Origin: a virus | Direction: 5' to 3' (one strand) | IMG/VR virus record: IMGVR_UViG_3300050821_004847 | Coordinates: 1-41,006 of that record | Length of the DNA stretch: 41,006 bases | Part shown: one piece after another, positions 1 through 6,981 of the stretch | Numbering within the stretch: the first letter of the stretch is position 1 | How the letters are laid out: every line of letters starts with the position of its first letter | Made by a program: the position numbers and the translations under genes | Notes under the pieces: model-generated | Databases searched by the model: none | Told to the model about the DNA's origin: nothing | The model's input: the letters and a program-made list of their open reading frames with translations, nothing else

Positions 1-1220
1 CTTTCAAGCGATGCCGTGACTTGTTTCCAGTTTTTGAGCGCCAAATCAATGTCGTCAGGGTGCAAATTGGCGATCGTGTAGCGGCCCGATAGTATGTCGT
101 CATTGGTTGCGGTGCCGGCGCAATTAAAATGCCGCATCCGCAACAGGAATTGTTGCCGGCTTAGTTTCTCCTCATCGATCCGCTTTAAAAGTTCGGTGTG
201 TTCTTTGGTTAGGTTGACGGCCTCGGGATCGGTCGTTGGCGGCGCTTGCGGCGCTTGCGGCGGTTTTGGCGGGGTTTGTGGCGGATTCGCTGGCTTTGTC
301 TCGGGCGGCGCCGCCGGCGCCTCAGGCGAGGCCGTAGGGCCCTCGGCGGCCGACTTAGATTCGCCTCGTTGCGCCGCTAATTCCGCCGCATCCGGTGCAC
401 CCATCCTAATTTCGGGCTCTTTCCGCGGGCGGCCAGGCCCGCGTTTAACCGGCTCGGGCCCCGATTCACTGCGCACCGGTCGCATGACGTTCGGCTCGGC
501 AACCTCGGTCTTTTCCGGCGCCGGCCTGATCTCGAGCCCCGGCCCATTCGGTAAACCGGCCGGCGCCGCGGTGCGCCCGTCAAAATTCGGTTCCACAACC
601 CGGCCCTCGGCAACTTTCGCCTGGCCGAATCCCGGCTCGCCAAACCGGTCGTCGAGCTCGGCGATCGCGCAACCTTTCAAAACGTCGCCAAAATTGTCGC
701 GCAGGTTAAAACCCCGGGCCCGGAAAAGCAGCATCCGCTTTGGTGCGGTCACCCAGGGCGTTGCCTTTCCCTCTTTGCCTCTCTTGTCCCAAAGGCCGGC
801 AATCTTCGCGTCGGCAACCGAATAGTCGGTCACTAGTTCGGCCTCGCCTTTGCGCTTGGTCGTGACAATGCAAGTGTAATTGTCCTCGAATGGTTGGCCG
901 GTAAATTTCTGTGTGTAGCTCTCACAAAGCCCGCTCGCCCGCACCAGGCCAAGCGGCATGTCACCGAAAATCGTCGCCCGATTATTAACAATATAGGTCG
1001 ATTGCAAAGCGGCCATCGGCGACATTCCGACCTCGAGGCCGTTGGCAATAACAATAAAACAATCGGTTTCGCTAAAACCGGGCGGGCAGAATTGCGATTT
1101 ATTTATGGCTTTCGCAAACCGAAAAATGTCGTCCATATTCGACAGCACAATTCCGCGGTTCCCAACTGGCACCGAGCCGAGCCGGGACATTAAAGAAACG
1201 TTTTGGTTTTCGTCGTTCAT
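1..1220 (-). CDS. recT: RecT-family single-strand annealing protein, N-terminal part (cut by the window edge)
   Basis: Minus-strand frame from ATG at 1220, open to base 1 (406 codons plus two bases). Residues 29-190 match the phage RecT family: an F-R-F-A-K-A-I segment, a CPPGF turn at 45-49, GLEVGMSPMAALQS at 61-74, and a conserved RMLLFRARGFNLRDNFGD stretch at 162-179. RecT proteins anneal single-stranded DNA in phage recombination and replication. A Pro/Ala-rich linker (about 210-332) carries an AT-hook-like RGPGRPRK at 260-267. The start is supported by an ATGA overlap with the upstream 51-aa ORF. The reading frame continues exactly into the frame at the right edge (40604-41006), which would give a protein of about 540 aa if the molecule is circular. 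The family assignment is confident; the function of the C-terminal extension is unknown. Confidence 0.85.
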   Translation of the reverse strand, partial: MNDENQNVSLMSRLGSVPVGNRGIVLSNMDDIFRFAKAINKSQFCPPGFSETDCFIVIANGLEVGMSPMAALQSTYIVNNRATIFGDMPLGLVRASGLCESYTQKFTGQPFEDNYTCIVTTKRKGEAELVTDYSVADAKIAGLWDKRGKEGKATPWVTAPKRMLLFRARGFNLRDNFGDVLKGCAIAELDDRFGEPGFGQAKVAEGRVVEPNFDGRTAAPAGLPNGPGLEIRPAPEKTEVAEPNVMRPVRSESGPEPVKRGPGRPRKEPEIRMGAPDAAELAAQRGESKSAAEGPTASPEAPAAPPETKPANPPQTPPKPPQAPQAPPTTDPEAVNLTKEHTELLKRIDEEKLSRQQFLLRMRHFNCAGTATNDDILSGRYTIANLHPDDIDLALKNWKQVTASLE

Positions 1221-1372
1221 CGAGTCTTAATTTTGGTTTTTGGGTGTTTGATTGGTATATCTGGCCGCGGGTCGCCCCAACGCCTGAAGCGTTTCCGATG
1301 GGCGCCACACATGCCGTGATCTGTTGCGGCGCGAAAGCATCCGCGCACTGAACAGTCTTTTACTTTCGACAT
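1217..1372 (-). CDS. Small zinc-finger protein (51 aa)
   Basis: A 51-codon ORF whose TGA overlaps the recT start (ATGA) and whose ATG overlaps the stop of the preceding 28-aa ORF (TGATG). It has a C7-x4-C12-x9-C22-x2-H25 pattern followed by KRFRRWGDP. This matches the small zinc-binding module found at the front of many phage HNH nucleases and as free small proteins. The C-terminus is Lys-rich. No nuclease motif follows, so it is probably a DNA- or RNA-binding accessory protein. Function is inferred only from the Cys/His spacing. Confidence 0.6.
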   Translation of the reverse strand: MSKVKDCSVRGCFRAATDHGMCGAHRKRFRRWGDPRPDIPIKHPKTKIKTR

Positions 1373-1458
1373 CACCGGCCTTTCGCTAACCGGTGCCCTA
1401 AAGCCATTCCCGGTGAAAACAGCGCCCGTATGATATCAAGATTAGGGTTACGTTTCAT
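1372..1458 (-). CDS. Micro-ORF, 28 aa
   Basis: An ATG lies immediately after the TAA of the preceding 29-aa ORF (TAAATG), and its TGA overlaps the ATG of the zinc-finger ORF (TGATG). The peptide is short and basic at its C-terminus (HRLAKGR), with an amphipathic middle. Only the seamless junctions on both sides support it; no family is recognised. It could be a translational relay rather than a functional peptide. Confidence 0.35.
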   Translation of the reverse strand: MKRNPNLDIIRALFSPGMALGHRLAKGR

Positions 1459-1548
1459 TTACGGTGTGATCCCCGGCATGTTGGCAATTAGCCAACCAAT
1501 CGCGACGCCCATGCTGATAGCGAACGAGACAACGAGTATTATTTTCAT
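1459..1548 (-). CDS. Single-pass membrane micropeptide, 29 aa
   Basis: ATG at 1548, six bases after the stop of the 56-aa ORF, ending in TAA directly abutting the next ATG. The peptide begins MKIILVVSFAISMGVAIGWL, one hydrophobic helix of about 20 residues with a short polar tail. Probably a membrane peptide of the early operon; no family recognised. Confidence 0.45.
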   Translation of the reverse strand: MKIILVVSFAISMGVAIGWLIANMPGITP

Positions 1549-1554
1549 ATAGGT

Positions 1555-1725
1555 TTATTTGTGGTTGATGCGGATCCATTCCCGCACGACGCGCGGGTGG
1601 CGCCGCATTACTTGGCACTGGCGCCGGCAATCGAGATAAATTGCGATGCCGAAAATTGCGAAAGCGCAACCGATCAAAATCAGGATAGCGGACAGGATAA
1701 GAGCAAAATCAAGCAAGTCGTTCAT
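1555..1725 (-). CDS. Small membrane protein, 56 aa
   Basis: Start chosen at ATG 1725, four bases after the VRR-NUC stop, rather than an in-frame ATG upstream that would overlap that gene. A hydrophobic segment at residues 5-28 (FALILSAILILIGCAFAIFG) is followed by a Cys/Arg-rich cytoplasmic-type tail (CRRQCQVMRRHPRVVREW). One transmembrane helix with a basic C-terminus is predicted. Function unknown. Its place between a nuclease and RecT is a common site for phage accessory genes. Confidence 0.55.
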   Translation of the reverse strand: MNDLLDFALILSAILILIGCAFAIFGIAIYLDCRRQCQVMRRHPRVVREWIRINHK

Positions 1726-1729
1726 AGGG

Positions 1730-2143
1730 TTAGAAAAGCGATTGGGCAATTGAGATAGCTTCAGCATAGTCACCGGTGACTAAGACTCGGAAACCGGCCT
1801 CTTTAAGCCGGCCGGTGATCTCTAGCTGTTCAGGGGAAAGGGTGTTGTTTGAAACCTTGAATTCGATAAAGAGCGTTTTGCCGCTCATAAAATGAATGCA
1901 ATAATCGGGCTCGCCGATTGTTGCCCGAGTCCGCTTGGTCGGGTTGGTATGATGGACAAGCGCAATCTTGTCCTCATGCCGTTTTAGGAAACCGCTGAAA
2001 TCGGCGTGCAACCGGCGCTCGAGCCGGTGATTGCCGCGGGCGACAGCCTCGGCCCAAGTCGGGCCCTCTTGTTTGCCATATTGTTCGCCCTCGGCCGGAT
2101 CCGCGAATCGGTCGGCCGGGATTTGTCCTGGGAGAATAGGCAT
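1730..2143 (-). CDS. VRR-NUC domain nuclease (PD-(D/E)XK superfamily)
   Basis: A 137-aa protein. The C-terminal half shows the VRR-NUC core: GEPDY at 78-82 (catalytic Asp80), then LFIEFKV with Glu94 and Lys96 (E-x-K), then SPEQLE with Gln106, and a final strand FRVLVTGDYAEAI. A candidate upstream acidic residue is Glu42. Stand-alone phage VRR-NUC proteins are small structure-specific or Holliday-junction-type nucleases. Lying in one operon with RecT, this one plausibly acts in phage recombination or replication-intermediate processing. The N-terminal 40 residues are not recognised. Confidence 0.8.
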   Translation of the reverse strand: MPILPGQIPADRFADPAEGEQYGKQEGPTWAEAVARGNHRLERRLHADFSGFLKRHEDKIALVHHTNPTKRTRATIGEPDYCIHFMSGKTLFIEFKVSNNTLSPEQLEITGRLKEAGFRVLVTGDYAEAISIAQSLF

Positions 2144-2159
2144 TGGGCGGTCCCCCCTT

Positions 2160-2402
2160 TTAAACCGCCGCTTTTTCGAGTGATTGCCGGTGCCGTTTAA
2201 TCGCCTTGATATGCTCGGCCAGTCGGTTTTCTAAGAAAATTGGTTGCCGGCTTCGACCATGACGAATGGTGCCGTCAGGCGTGATCACGTCATGGAACAA
2301 GTAGCGTTCAATAGTGTTCGTGTGAACACCGCAAGCCTCGGCTAGATCGGTGATACGGATAAAATCGGATCCGGTGGGTTTCATCGAATCGAAGTTTATC
2401 AC
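2160..2402 (-). CDS. Helix-turn-helix DNA-binding protein (MerR/excisionase-like)
   Basis: An 80-aa protein starting at GTG 2402, or alternatively at ATG 2384. The stretch IRITDLAEACGVHTNTIERY is a clear helix-turn-helix of the MerR/excisionase type, followed by a wing-like basic segment (RHGRSRQPIF). It is the first leftward gene after the control region and lies opposite the integrase and ribbon-helix-helix gene, where phages place Cro, excisionase or early activators. Neither start has a good ribosome binding site. It could control the integrase switch; this is inferred from position only. Confidence 0.65.
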   Translation of the reverse strand: MINFDSMKPTGSDFIRITDLAEACGVHTNTIERYLFHDVITPDGTIRHGRSRQPIFLENRLAEHIKAIKRHRQSLEKAAV

Positions 2403-2576
2403 GCCGTGACAAGGAGTGACAAGCTTTCTAGGAAAAATATTACGAAATAAAAAGCTTGTTGTTTTGTATTCTTAAAATATCCTTGACATCATTTTGTTGA
2501 CATGCTGACAAAATATCCTAGTTTTTATCCTATATTATTTTGTGAATAAGAGAGTCTTTCGAAGTATCGGCTCTTT
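2403..2576. promoter_or_regulatory. Divergent control region (switch candidate)
   Basis: This 174-bp AT-rich spacer separates the leftward early operon from the rightward regulator and integrase. It holds a 9-bp inverted repeat ACAAGCTTT/AAAGCTTGT (2419-2427 and 2451-2459), a tandem GTGACAAG pair just left of it, two direct copies of AAAATATCCT (2474-2483 and 2510-2519) plus a related TTTTATCCTATATT, and two TTGACA hexamers (2483-2488 and 2497-2502) usable as rightward -35 elements. No -10 box sits at ideal spacing. The layout fits overlapping divergent promoters with operators for the HTH and ribbon-helix-helix proteins. Confidence 0.6.
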
Positions 2577-2756
2577 ATGAGAAAACAGAAAGGAAACGCC
2601 ACTACGGTGAACAAAGAAGAAAAGCCAACGGTCGGGGTCCATTTCCCCGAAAGGACCATCTTTCAGAAATTGAAAGACAAGGCCAAAGCGGAAGATCGCA
2701 GCTTATCAAAGACTGCGTATCGGATCATTAAATTGGCCCTGGACGGTCAAAACTAA
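2577..2756 (+). CDS. Ribbon-helix-helix (Arc/CopG-like) regulator, 59 aa
   Basis: ORF from ATG 2577 to TAA 2756. Residues 18-57 have the Arc-type layout: a beta strand (VGVHFPERT), helix 1 (FQKLKDKAKAED), a Ser turn (RSLS) and helix 2 (TAYRIIKLAL). A basic N-terminal arm precedes it. An alternative GTG start at codon 11 has AGGA upstream. Such proteins are small dimeric repressors. As the gene nearest the control region on the integrase side, and with no CI-like repressor visible elsewhere, it is a candidate lysogeny regulator. It is absent from simple 60-codon ORF scans. Confidence 0.65.
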   Translation: MRKQKGNATTVNKEEKPTVGVHFPERTIFQKLKDKAKAEDRSLSKTAYRIIKLALDGQN

Positions 2757-2833
2757 AGGTGACCAACGGGCGCTTGCGTTCAGCGTTAGCAGGAATCGTG
2801 CCATTGCGCGATGAAAGAATTGAACTTTCCCCT

Positions 2834-2850
2834 CTTGCGTGTGAAGCAAG
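2834..2850 (+). terminator. Weak hairpin after the ribbon-helix-helix gene
   Basis: CTTGC (2834-2838) and GCAAG (2846-2850) pair across a 7-base loop and are followed by TTTCTT. The stem is only five pairs and the U-run is interrupted, so this is at best a weak or leaky terminator between the regulator and the integrase. The rest of 2757-2952 is AT-rich and holds no convincing gene; it may contain the attachment site or integrase arm sites. Confidence 0.25.
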
Positions 2851-2952
2851 TTTCTTAAAATAAAAAATAGTTAAATATTTCCTGCATTTATTACGTCAAA
2901 AGTGTTTTCTGCATTACAACCTTCTAATAAAAACCTTTACGAAACTTGCAAT

Positions 2953-3831
2953 ATGCAACGCCTAACAATCATCCCGGGGCGTTCATCTGTACACCCCCCC
3001 ACCGAAAGTCTTGAAGACTTTTTACGTTATCGTGCCACTCGCATAGGTCGGAATTTCCATCGTGATACGGCCCTCGTTCTGCGTCTATGGTTAAAGGAAA
3101 TAAAGCTCGAATCGGTCGAGGATTGCCAGACTGAACAGCTTCAAACCTGGTTCGATCACAAATGCCAATCCGTTAAACTAGCAACCGCGGCCAGTTATTT
3201 AACCTGGATCCGGGTCTATTTTGATTGGGTGATCCGGCAAGGTGTTCGCTCGGATAATCCGGCGCTCGGGGTTGAAGTTCCGCGGTTTCGCAAACCGTTC
3301 CGGAAAGTCTTTGTTTCCAAATCGACCGTCCAACGGTTGCTCGATAATTGCCGGAATCCGGAACTTAAATATTGTCTCTATTGCGGGTTTCACGCGGGTT
3401 TGCGTTTTAGTGAAGTAGTGATGAGCCGGCCGGCCTGGTTTGATCTCACCGAAGGATTATTACACGTTACGCGGTTTGAAGAGTTTGAAACCAAAGACGG
3501 CGAAGATCGCTCAATCCCATTAACTGACGATTTTCTTGGATTCTTGCGCGTCTACGGGCTCCGAGCGCCCTACATGATCGGCAACAATCGGCTCAGAGAT
3601 GGGAAACGTTATCGGTTCACTTTCCGCACCCGGTTCCTCTCTTATGTTAGAGCCCAAGGCGTTGATATTACTTTTCACGATTGCCGAAGGACGTTCGCAT
3701 CGCTTCATGCCTCGGCGGGTACGAGTATCTTTAAGGTGGCCTTTTGGTTGGGAGATGGCGTCCAGGTTGTTGAAAAACATTATGGATTTCTTGCTCCTGC
3801 CGATAAAGAAGTGAATCGAGCTTTCATATGA
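2953..3831 (+). CDS. int: Tyrosine recombinase (phage integrase)
   Basis: A 292-aa protein from ATG 2953; an in-frame GTG at 2902 would add 17 residues. Numbered from that GTG, a SAM-like core-binding domain (about 35-120) precedes the catalytic domain with Arg168 (HAGLRF), Lys198, His259-x-x-Arg262 (HDCRR), Trp282 and nucleophile Tyr294 (EKHYG). All tyrosine-recombinase active-site positions are thus present. It would catalyse attP x attB integration. The C-terminus is only about 15 residues past the Tyr. It ends 30 bp from the convergent endopeptidase gene. No attP core can be identified from one sequence alone. Confidence 0.9.
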   Translation: MQRLTIIPGRSSVHPPTESLEDFLRYRATRIGRNFHRDTALVLRLWLKEIKLESVEDCQTEQLQTWFDHKCQSVKLATAASYLTWIRVYFDWVIRQGVRSDNPALGVEVPRFRKPFRKVFVSKSTVQRLLDNCRNPELKYCLYCGFHAGLRFSEVVMSRPAWFDLTEGLLHVTRFEEFETKDGEDRSIPLTDDFLGFLRVYGLRAPYMIGNNRLRDGKRYRFTFRTRFLSYVRAQGVDITFHDCRRTFASLHASAGTSIFKVAFWLGDGVQVVEKHYGFLAPADKEVNRAFI

Positions 3832-3860
3832 TTCTTCCATTAACGAAACGATGTTCCACT

Positions 3861-4310
3861 TTAGGCCAAGGCATCGCCATTCTTTTCAAAGGCTTCACGC
3901 AACTGTGCAAGGCTCCTGCCATTGGTGACCTGGAAATGAGGAAAATCTTTAAAGCCACCGGTCCAATCGCCGCCCCACTCGATCCCGAGCCCGCGCCCGA
4001 TGGCCCCGACCTTGGCGTAATCTTTCGATTCGCCAAAGTATATTTTGCCATCCGCCGAGAAGATCCCGACATCCCAGGCGCAACCGAAATTGTGAATTGA
4101 TTGGCCGCCCTTGGCCTTGGTGACAATCATCCCGGGCTTGGTGCGCCCTTGCGCGTAGAGCTCGTTTTGCTCGGCATAGGTGCGGGTGCCGGAAATGACT
4201 TTGACGTGAACGCCGGCCGCAACCGCTTTCTCGATCAATTCTCGAGCCAACGGTTGCACCTTCGGGTTTAGGGTCCGGATATTATTTTCGCTTCGAGTGT
4301 CGACGGCCAT
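3861..4310 (-). CDS. Endolysin: M15 family peptidase (L-Ala-D-Glu endopeptidase type)
   Basis: A 149-aa protein with the M15/VanY zinc-peptidase signature: GTRTYAEQNELYAQGR at 41-56, S-I-H-N-F-G-C-A-W-D with His73 and Asp80, and FPHFQ with His125 as third zinc ligand. The length and motif order match phage L-alanyl-D-glutamate endopeptidases such as T5 Lys or Ply500-type enzymes, which cut the stem peptide of peptidoglycan. There is no signal peptide, so a holin is needed. It is the last gene of the leftward late transcript. Confidence 0.88.
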   Translation of the reverse strand: MAVDTRSENNIRTLNPKVQPLARELIEKAVAAGVHVKVISGTRTYAEQNELYAQGRTKPGMIVTKAKGGQSIHNFGCAWDVGIFSADGKIYFGESKDYAKVGAIGRGLGIEWGGDWTGGFKDFPHFQVTNGRSLAQLREAFEKNGDALA

Positions 4311-4313
4311 AAG

Positions 4314-6065
4314 TCAAGGTTTGTCAGGCACCGGCGGATTAGCCTTGATCCAATCGGATATCGAATCATTCAAGCTTTTCGACCAAGTGTCATAGGTTGG
4401 ATTGGACGGGTTCGGCGGGGTCGGTTCCGGTTCTGGTGTCGGGGTCGGTGCAGGTTCACCGATCTCAAAATTGTTGTCGCCGGCCCAACCGCTTACGCCA
4501 CTATCGAAATTAAACTTGTACCATTGCCAGGTTTCACCATTCAGATCGGCCGCGGTCGGCCCCTCGACCACGGTTGCCGTCGAGCCCGCGGGTTGTGTCC
4601 CGACTAACGCGCCGGCCGGTGTCGCCCGAATATTGGTCGTTGCCGGAATAGTGACGACTCGATCGCCTGATTGAAATTTTGGAGTAAGCGGCGGCGGGGT
4701 CGCGCTCGGGCCTGGTGTCGCGCTCGGTGCGGGCGTTGGCGTCGGTGCCGGCGTCGGCGTTGGCGTCGGTTGCGGCGCATTGGCCGCGTAAACATAGGCG
4801 CCCATGTCCCAGGTTGCGCCCCAAGTGTTGCCGTCGATATCAACGTTGTACGGCGCCGGCAAACGTAGCCCCGAGCCGATCGCCCTGGCGCCGGCCTTTA
4901 GCCGGAAATCATCGCGCGCCTTATTGACGAACGGATCAGGGCCGCCACTGATCGAGGCCGGATCCGACCGGGTTTGCGAATAATAGTTATTGGTGCACGT
5001 CCACCCGTCTTTCGTGTTCAAGGTGCACCCGAAAACGATGTTATTTCGAAATTCGCAATTGCTAAAACCGGCCTCGGGCCGCCCCATCGGCAACCCGATC
5101 GGCAGATCAACAAACACGTTATTATAAACTTTGATTCTCGTATTGCCTACTCTGTTAAACTCGAGGGTGCGCCCGCTAGATCGATTCTCGCTGCCCTGGT
5201 AGAAAAGGTTTCCGTACACCTCCACGTCGGTATTGTTCGGGTCGTTAAAAAAGAGTCCTTCAACCCCGATATGATAGACTTTGTTATAACGGAAAACGAA
5301 ATTCTTCATCGTCCCGCAATAAATCTCGTTGTCATGGTACGCGGCCGAATTGATCGCCCTGGCACCATGAAACGAGCAAAATTCAACCAGACATTTGTCG
5401 CACCCGCCGGCGCTCGCGAAATAACAGCTTGAATCCCCCGACTCGGACGCTTCACAGTCGATCATAACAACGCCGGTCATCCCAATCCCGTTGGTGCCCA
5501 GGGCGCTCGGGGTCAGATCCCAACCGCGACAGTTGCCGGTCTGGGTGATCTTGCCAGGCCCGATGGTCTTGATATGATAAAAATTGACATAGCTCGAAGC
5601 CGGCCCGTCAATCTCGACGCCTTTCCCTTGGCCACCGTTACCGTACTTCGCAATGATGCCATTAGTCACCCGACCATCAAAAGTGAGATAATTGCACTTG
5701 TCGTACATGTAGATGGCGACCTCTCGCGACGGTGCGTTAAAGGTGACGGTTGAATCATAGGCATTATTCCAACCGGCACCGGGATCGCCTACGCGAGCCC
5801 GAACAAAGCTAATCGGGCCCGCGGCCGTGCCGCTAAAGAGCCGCGGCGGCCGTAACGCACTGTAAGAACCGCCGGCAAAATAGACGGTATCACCGGGCTT
5901 GATACTGGCCCAATTGATCGCCGGGCAATCGTTCCAGGCGCTCGACCAACTGGTGCCATTGCCGCCCGAGCTCGCGCCGGCCCGTACGAAAAAATTAGCG
6001 GCCAAACATGGCCCGACCAGAAAGAGAAAACCAAGGTACGCGATAGATTTGCAGAATGTTTTCAT
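4314..6065 (-). CDS. Secreted parallel beta-helix protein with SH3-like domain
   Basis: A 583-aa protein. Residues 1-23 form a Sec signal peptide (basic start, hydrophobic core, probable signal peptidase I cleavage near CLAA). A right-handed beta-helix of pectate-lyase type spans about 25-430, with many short N/G-turn repeats. It is followed by a Pro/Thr/Ala linker of PTPTP repeats, an SH3b-like domain (VTIPATTNIRATPAG ... GVSGWAGDNNF) and a second Pro/Glu linker. A signal peptide is unusual for a virion protein, so it may be a lysogenic-conversion or cell-surface factor, or a secreted depolymerase. No catalytic residues can be assigned. Confidence 0.7.
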   Translation of the reverse strand: MKTFCKSIAYLGFLFLVGPCLAANFFVRAGASSGGNGTSWSSAWNDCPAINWASIKPGDTVYFAGGSYSALRPPRLFSGTAAGPISFVRARVGDPGAGWNNAYDSTVTFNAPSREVAIYMYDKCNYLTFDGRVTNGIIAKYGNGGQGKGVEIDGPASSYVNFYHIKTIGPGKITQTGNCRGWDLTPSALGTNGIGMTGVVMIDCEASESGDSSCYFASAGGCDKCLVEFCSFHGARAINSAAYHDNEIYCGTMKNFVFRYNKVYHIGVEGLFFNDPNNTDVEVYGNLFYQGSENRSSGRTLEFNRVGNTRIKVYNNVFVDLPIGLPMGRPEAGFSNCEFRNNIVFGCTLNTKDGWTCTNNYYSQTRSDPASISGGPDPFVNKARDDFRLKAGARAIGSGLRLPAPYNVDIDGNTWGATWDMGAYVYAANAPQPTPTPTPAPTPTPAPSATPGPSATPPPLTPKFQSGDRVVTIPATTNIRATPAGALVGTQPAGSTATVVEGPTAADLNGETWQWYKFNFDSGVSGWAGDNNFEIGEPAPTPTPEPEPTPPNPSNPTYDTWSKSLNDSISDWIKANPPVPDKP

Positions 6066-6119
6066 AAGGAATTACTGGCGCCGGGCCACCAGCACCCGGC
6101 GCAATTTGTAATCAAGTGT

Positions 6120-6635
6120 TTAAAAAGCCCGCTTTGGCTCGCGTTCCGGGTGTTCCGGCGGATCCACTTCGGGCTGTTCACCTTCGGGCAGGTTAATGTC
6201 GGGCGGTTTTCCCGGTCGTGAATCCAGGTCGACCACAACCCAATGAGCTTTGTACCCTTTGCCTGGAATCCATAGCAAAGCGGCCACTAGATACTTATTC
6301 CCGAAATCGGGCGGGAATTCCGGCCGGATCGGCGGCCAAACTGTTCCCGGCGGCAATTCCGGCAAATGCCCTGGTTTCTCGCCCTGCGGCGGTACTGGCA
6401 CCATTGGATAATCTGGTGTCGGCGGGATCGGCAACCCAACCCCAGGTTTTAGCCACGGTGGCAAGCTCGGAAAGATCGGGTGCGCGGGTCGATCCGGTCG
6501 GCCTGGCAGACCTTGATCGATTTCGCCGCCCTCCTCTAATCCCCAGTCGGGCGGATATCCTTCATCGGGTGCCCCCGGCAATTCTGGCCGGGAAGCTACT
6601 CTTAACAGTCCTGATTTGATACGTACAAACGGCAT
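6120..6635 (-). CDS. Proline-rich protein of unknown function
   Basis: A 171-aa protein with an AAAGGA ribosome binding site before ATG 6635. About a quarter of residues are Pro. The only non-repetitive part is residues 113-136 (KYLVAALLWIPGKGYKAHWV), which resembles a short hydrophobic segment found in other Pro-rich phage proteins near fibre genes. It is probably extended and surface-exposed. It sits between the fibre/lysis membrane protein and the secreted beta-helix protein. Confidence 0.55.
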   Translation of the reverse strand: MPFVRIKSGLLRVASRPELPGAPDEGYPPDWGLEEGGEIDQGLPGRPDRPAHPIFPSLPPWLKPGVGLPIPPTPDYPMVPVPPQGEKPGHLPELPPGTVWPPIRPEFPPDFGNKYLVAALLWIPGKGYKAHWVVVDLDSRPGKPPDINLPEGEQPEVDPPEHPEREPKRAF

Positions 6636-6642
6636 ATGTCCT

Positions 6643-6981
6643 TTAGTTTTGTTTTGGGGTTGGTGAAGCTTGCTGCTCGAGTCGTTTAATCGATTCGAGA
6701 ATAGCTTGCTGGTTGAGAATCGCGATCTTTAGCTGCGCGTCTAATTGTTTTTGTGTCTCGATCGCTTGTTTGTAACCGCCGGCGATCGCGTGGATTTCGT
6801 TAATCGCTCGATCGAAATCCTCGCGGGTTTCCTGCTCGGCCTGGTGCCCTTGCCAAAGGTTGCCGCCGCCGGCCAATACGATAAGCGCCATGACAATTTT
6901 TTGGCCGTTGTCGCCTTTGAGTAGTGTGGTCAGGATTCCGTCGCTACGGTTTCCTTGAGCCGGCCGAGCATCCGAGTCCAT
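6643..6981 (-). CDS. Membrane protein with coiled coil (holin or spanin candidate)
   Basis: A 112-aa protein. One hydrophobic segment at 29-41 (IVMALIVLAGGGN) is followed by a long Gln/Glu-rich coiled coil (about 43-105). It overlaps the end of the upstream fibre gene by 52 bp; a shorter start at the Met before ALIVLAG would remove the overlap. Position just before the lysis genes and the single membrane helix make it the best holin or accessory lysis candidate in the genome, but no holin family is recognised. Confidence 0.5.
   Translation of the reverse strand: MDSDARPAQGNRSDGILTTLLKGDNGQKIVMALIVLAGGGNLWQGHQAEQETREDFDRAINEIHAIAGGYKQAIETQKQLDAQLKIAILNQQAILESIKRLEQQASPTPKQN

Noticed and set aside
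94-825. Long plus-strand ORF rich in Gly/Ala/Ser.
   Set aside because: It is antisense to the Pro/Ala-rich linker and core of the RecT frame; low complexity mirrors that linker.
3832-3860. Bidirectional terminator between integrase and endopeptidase genes.
   Set aside because: The 29-bp spacer has no stable hairpin or T-run on either strand.
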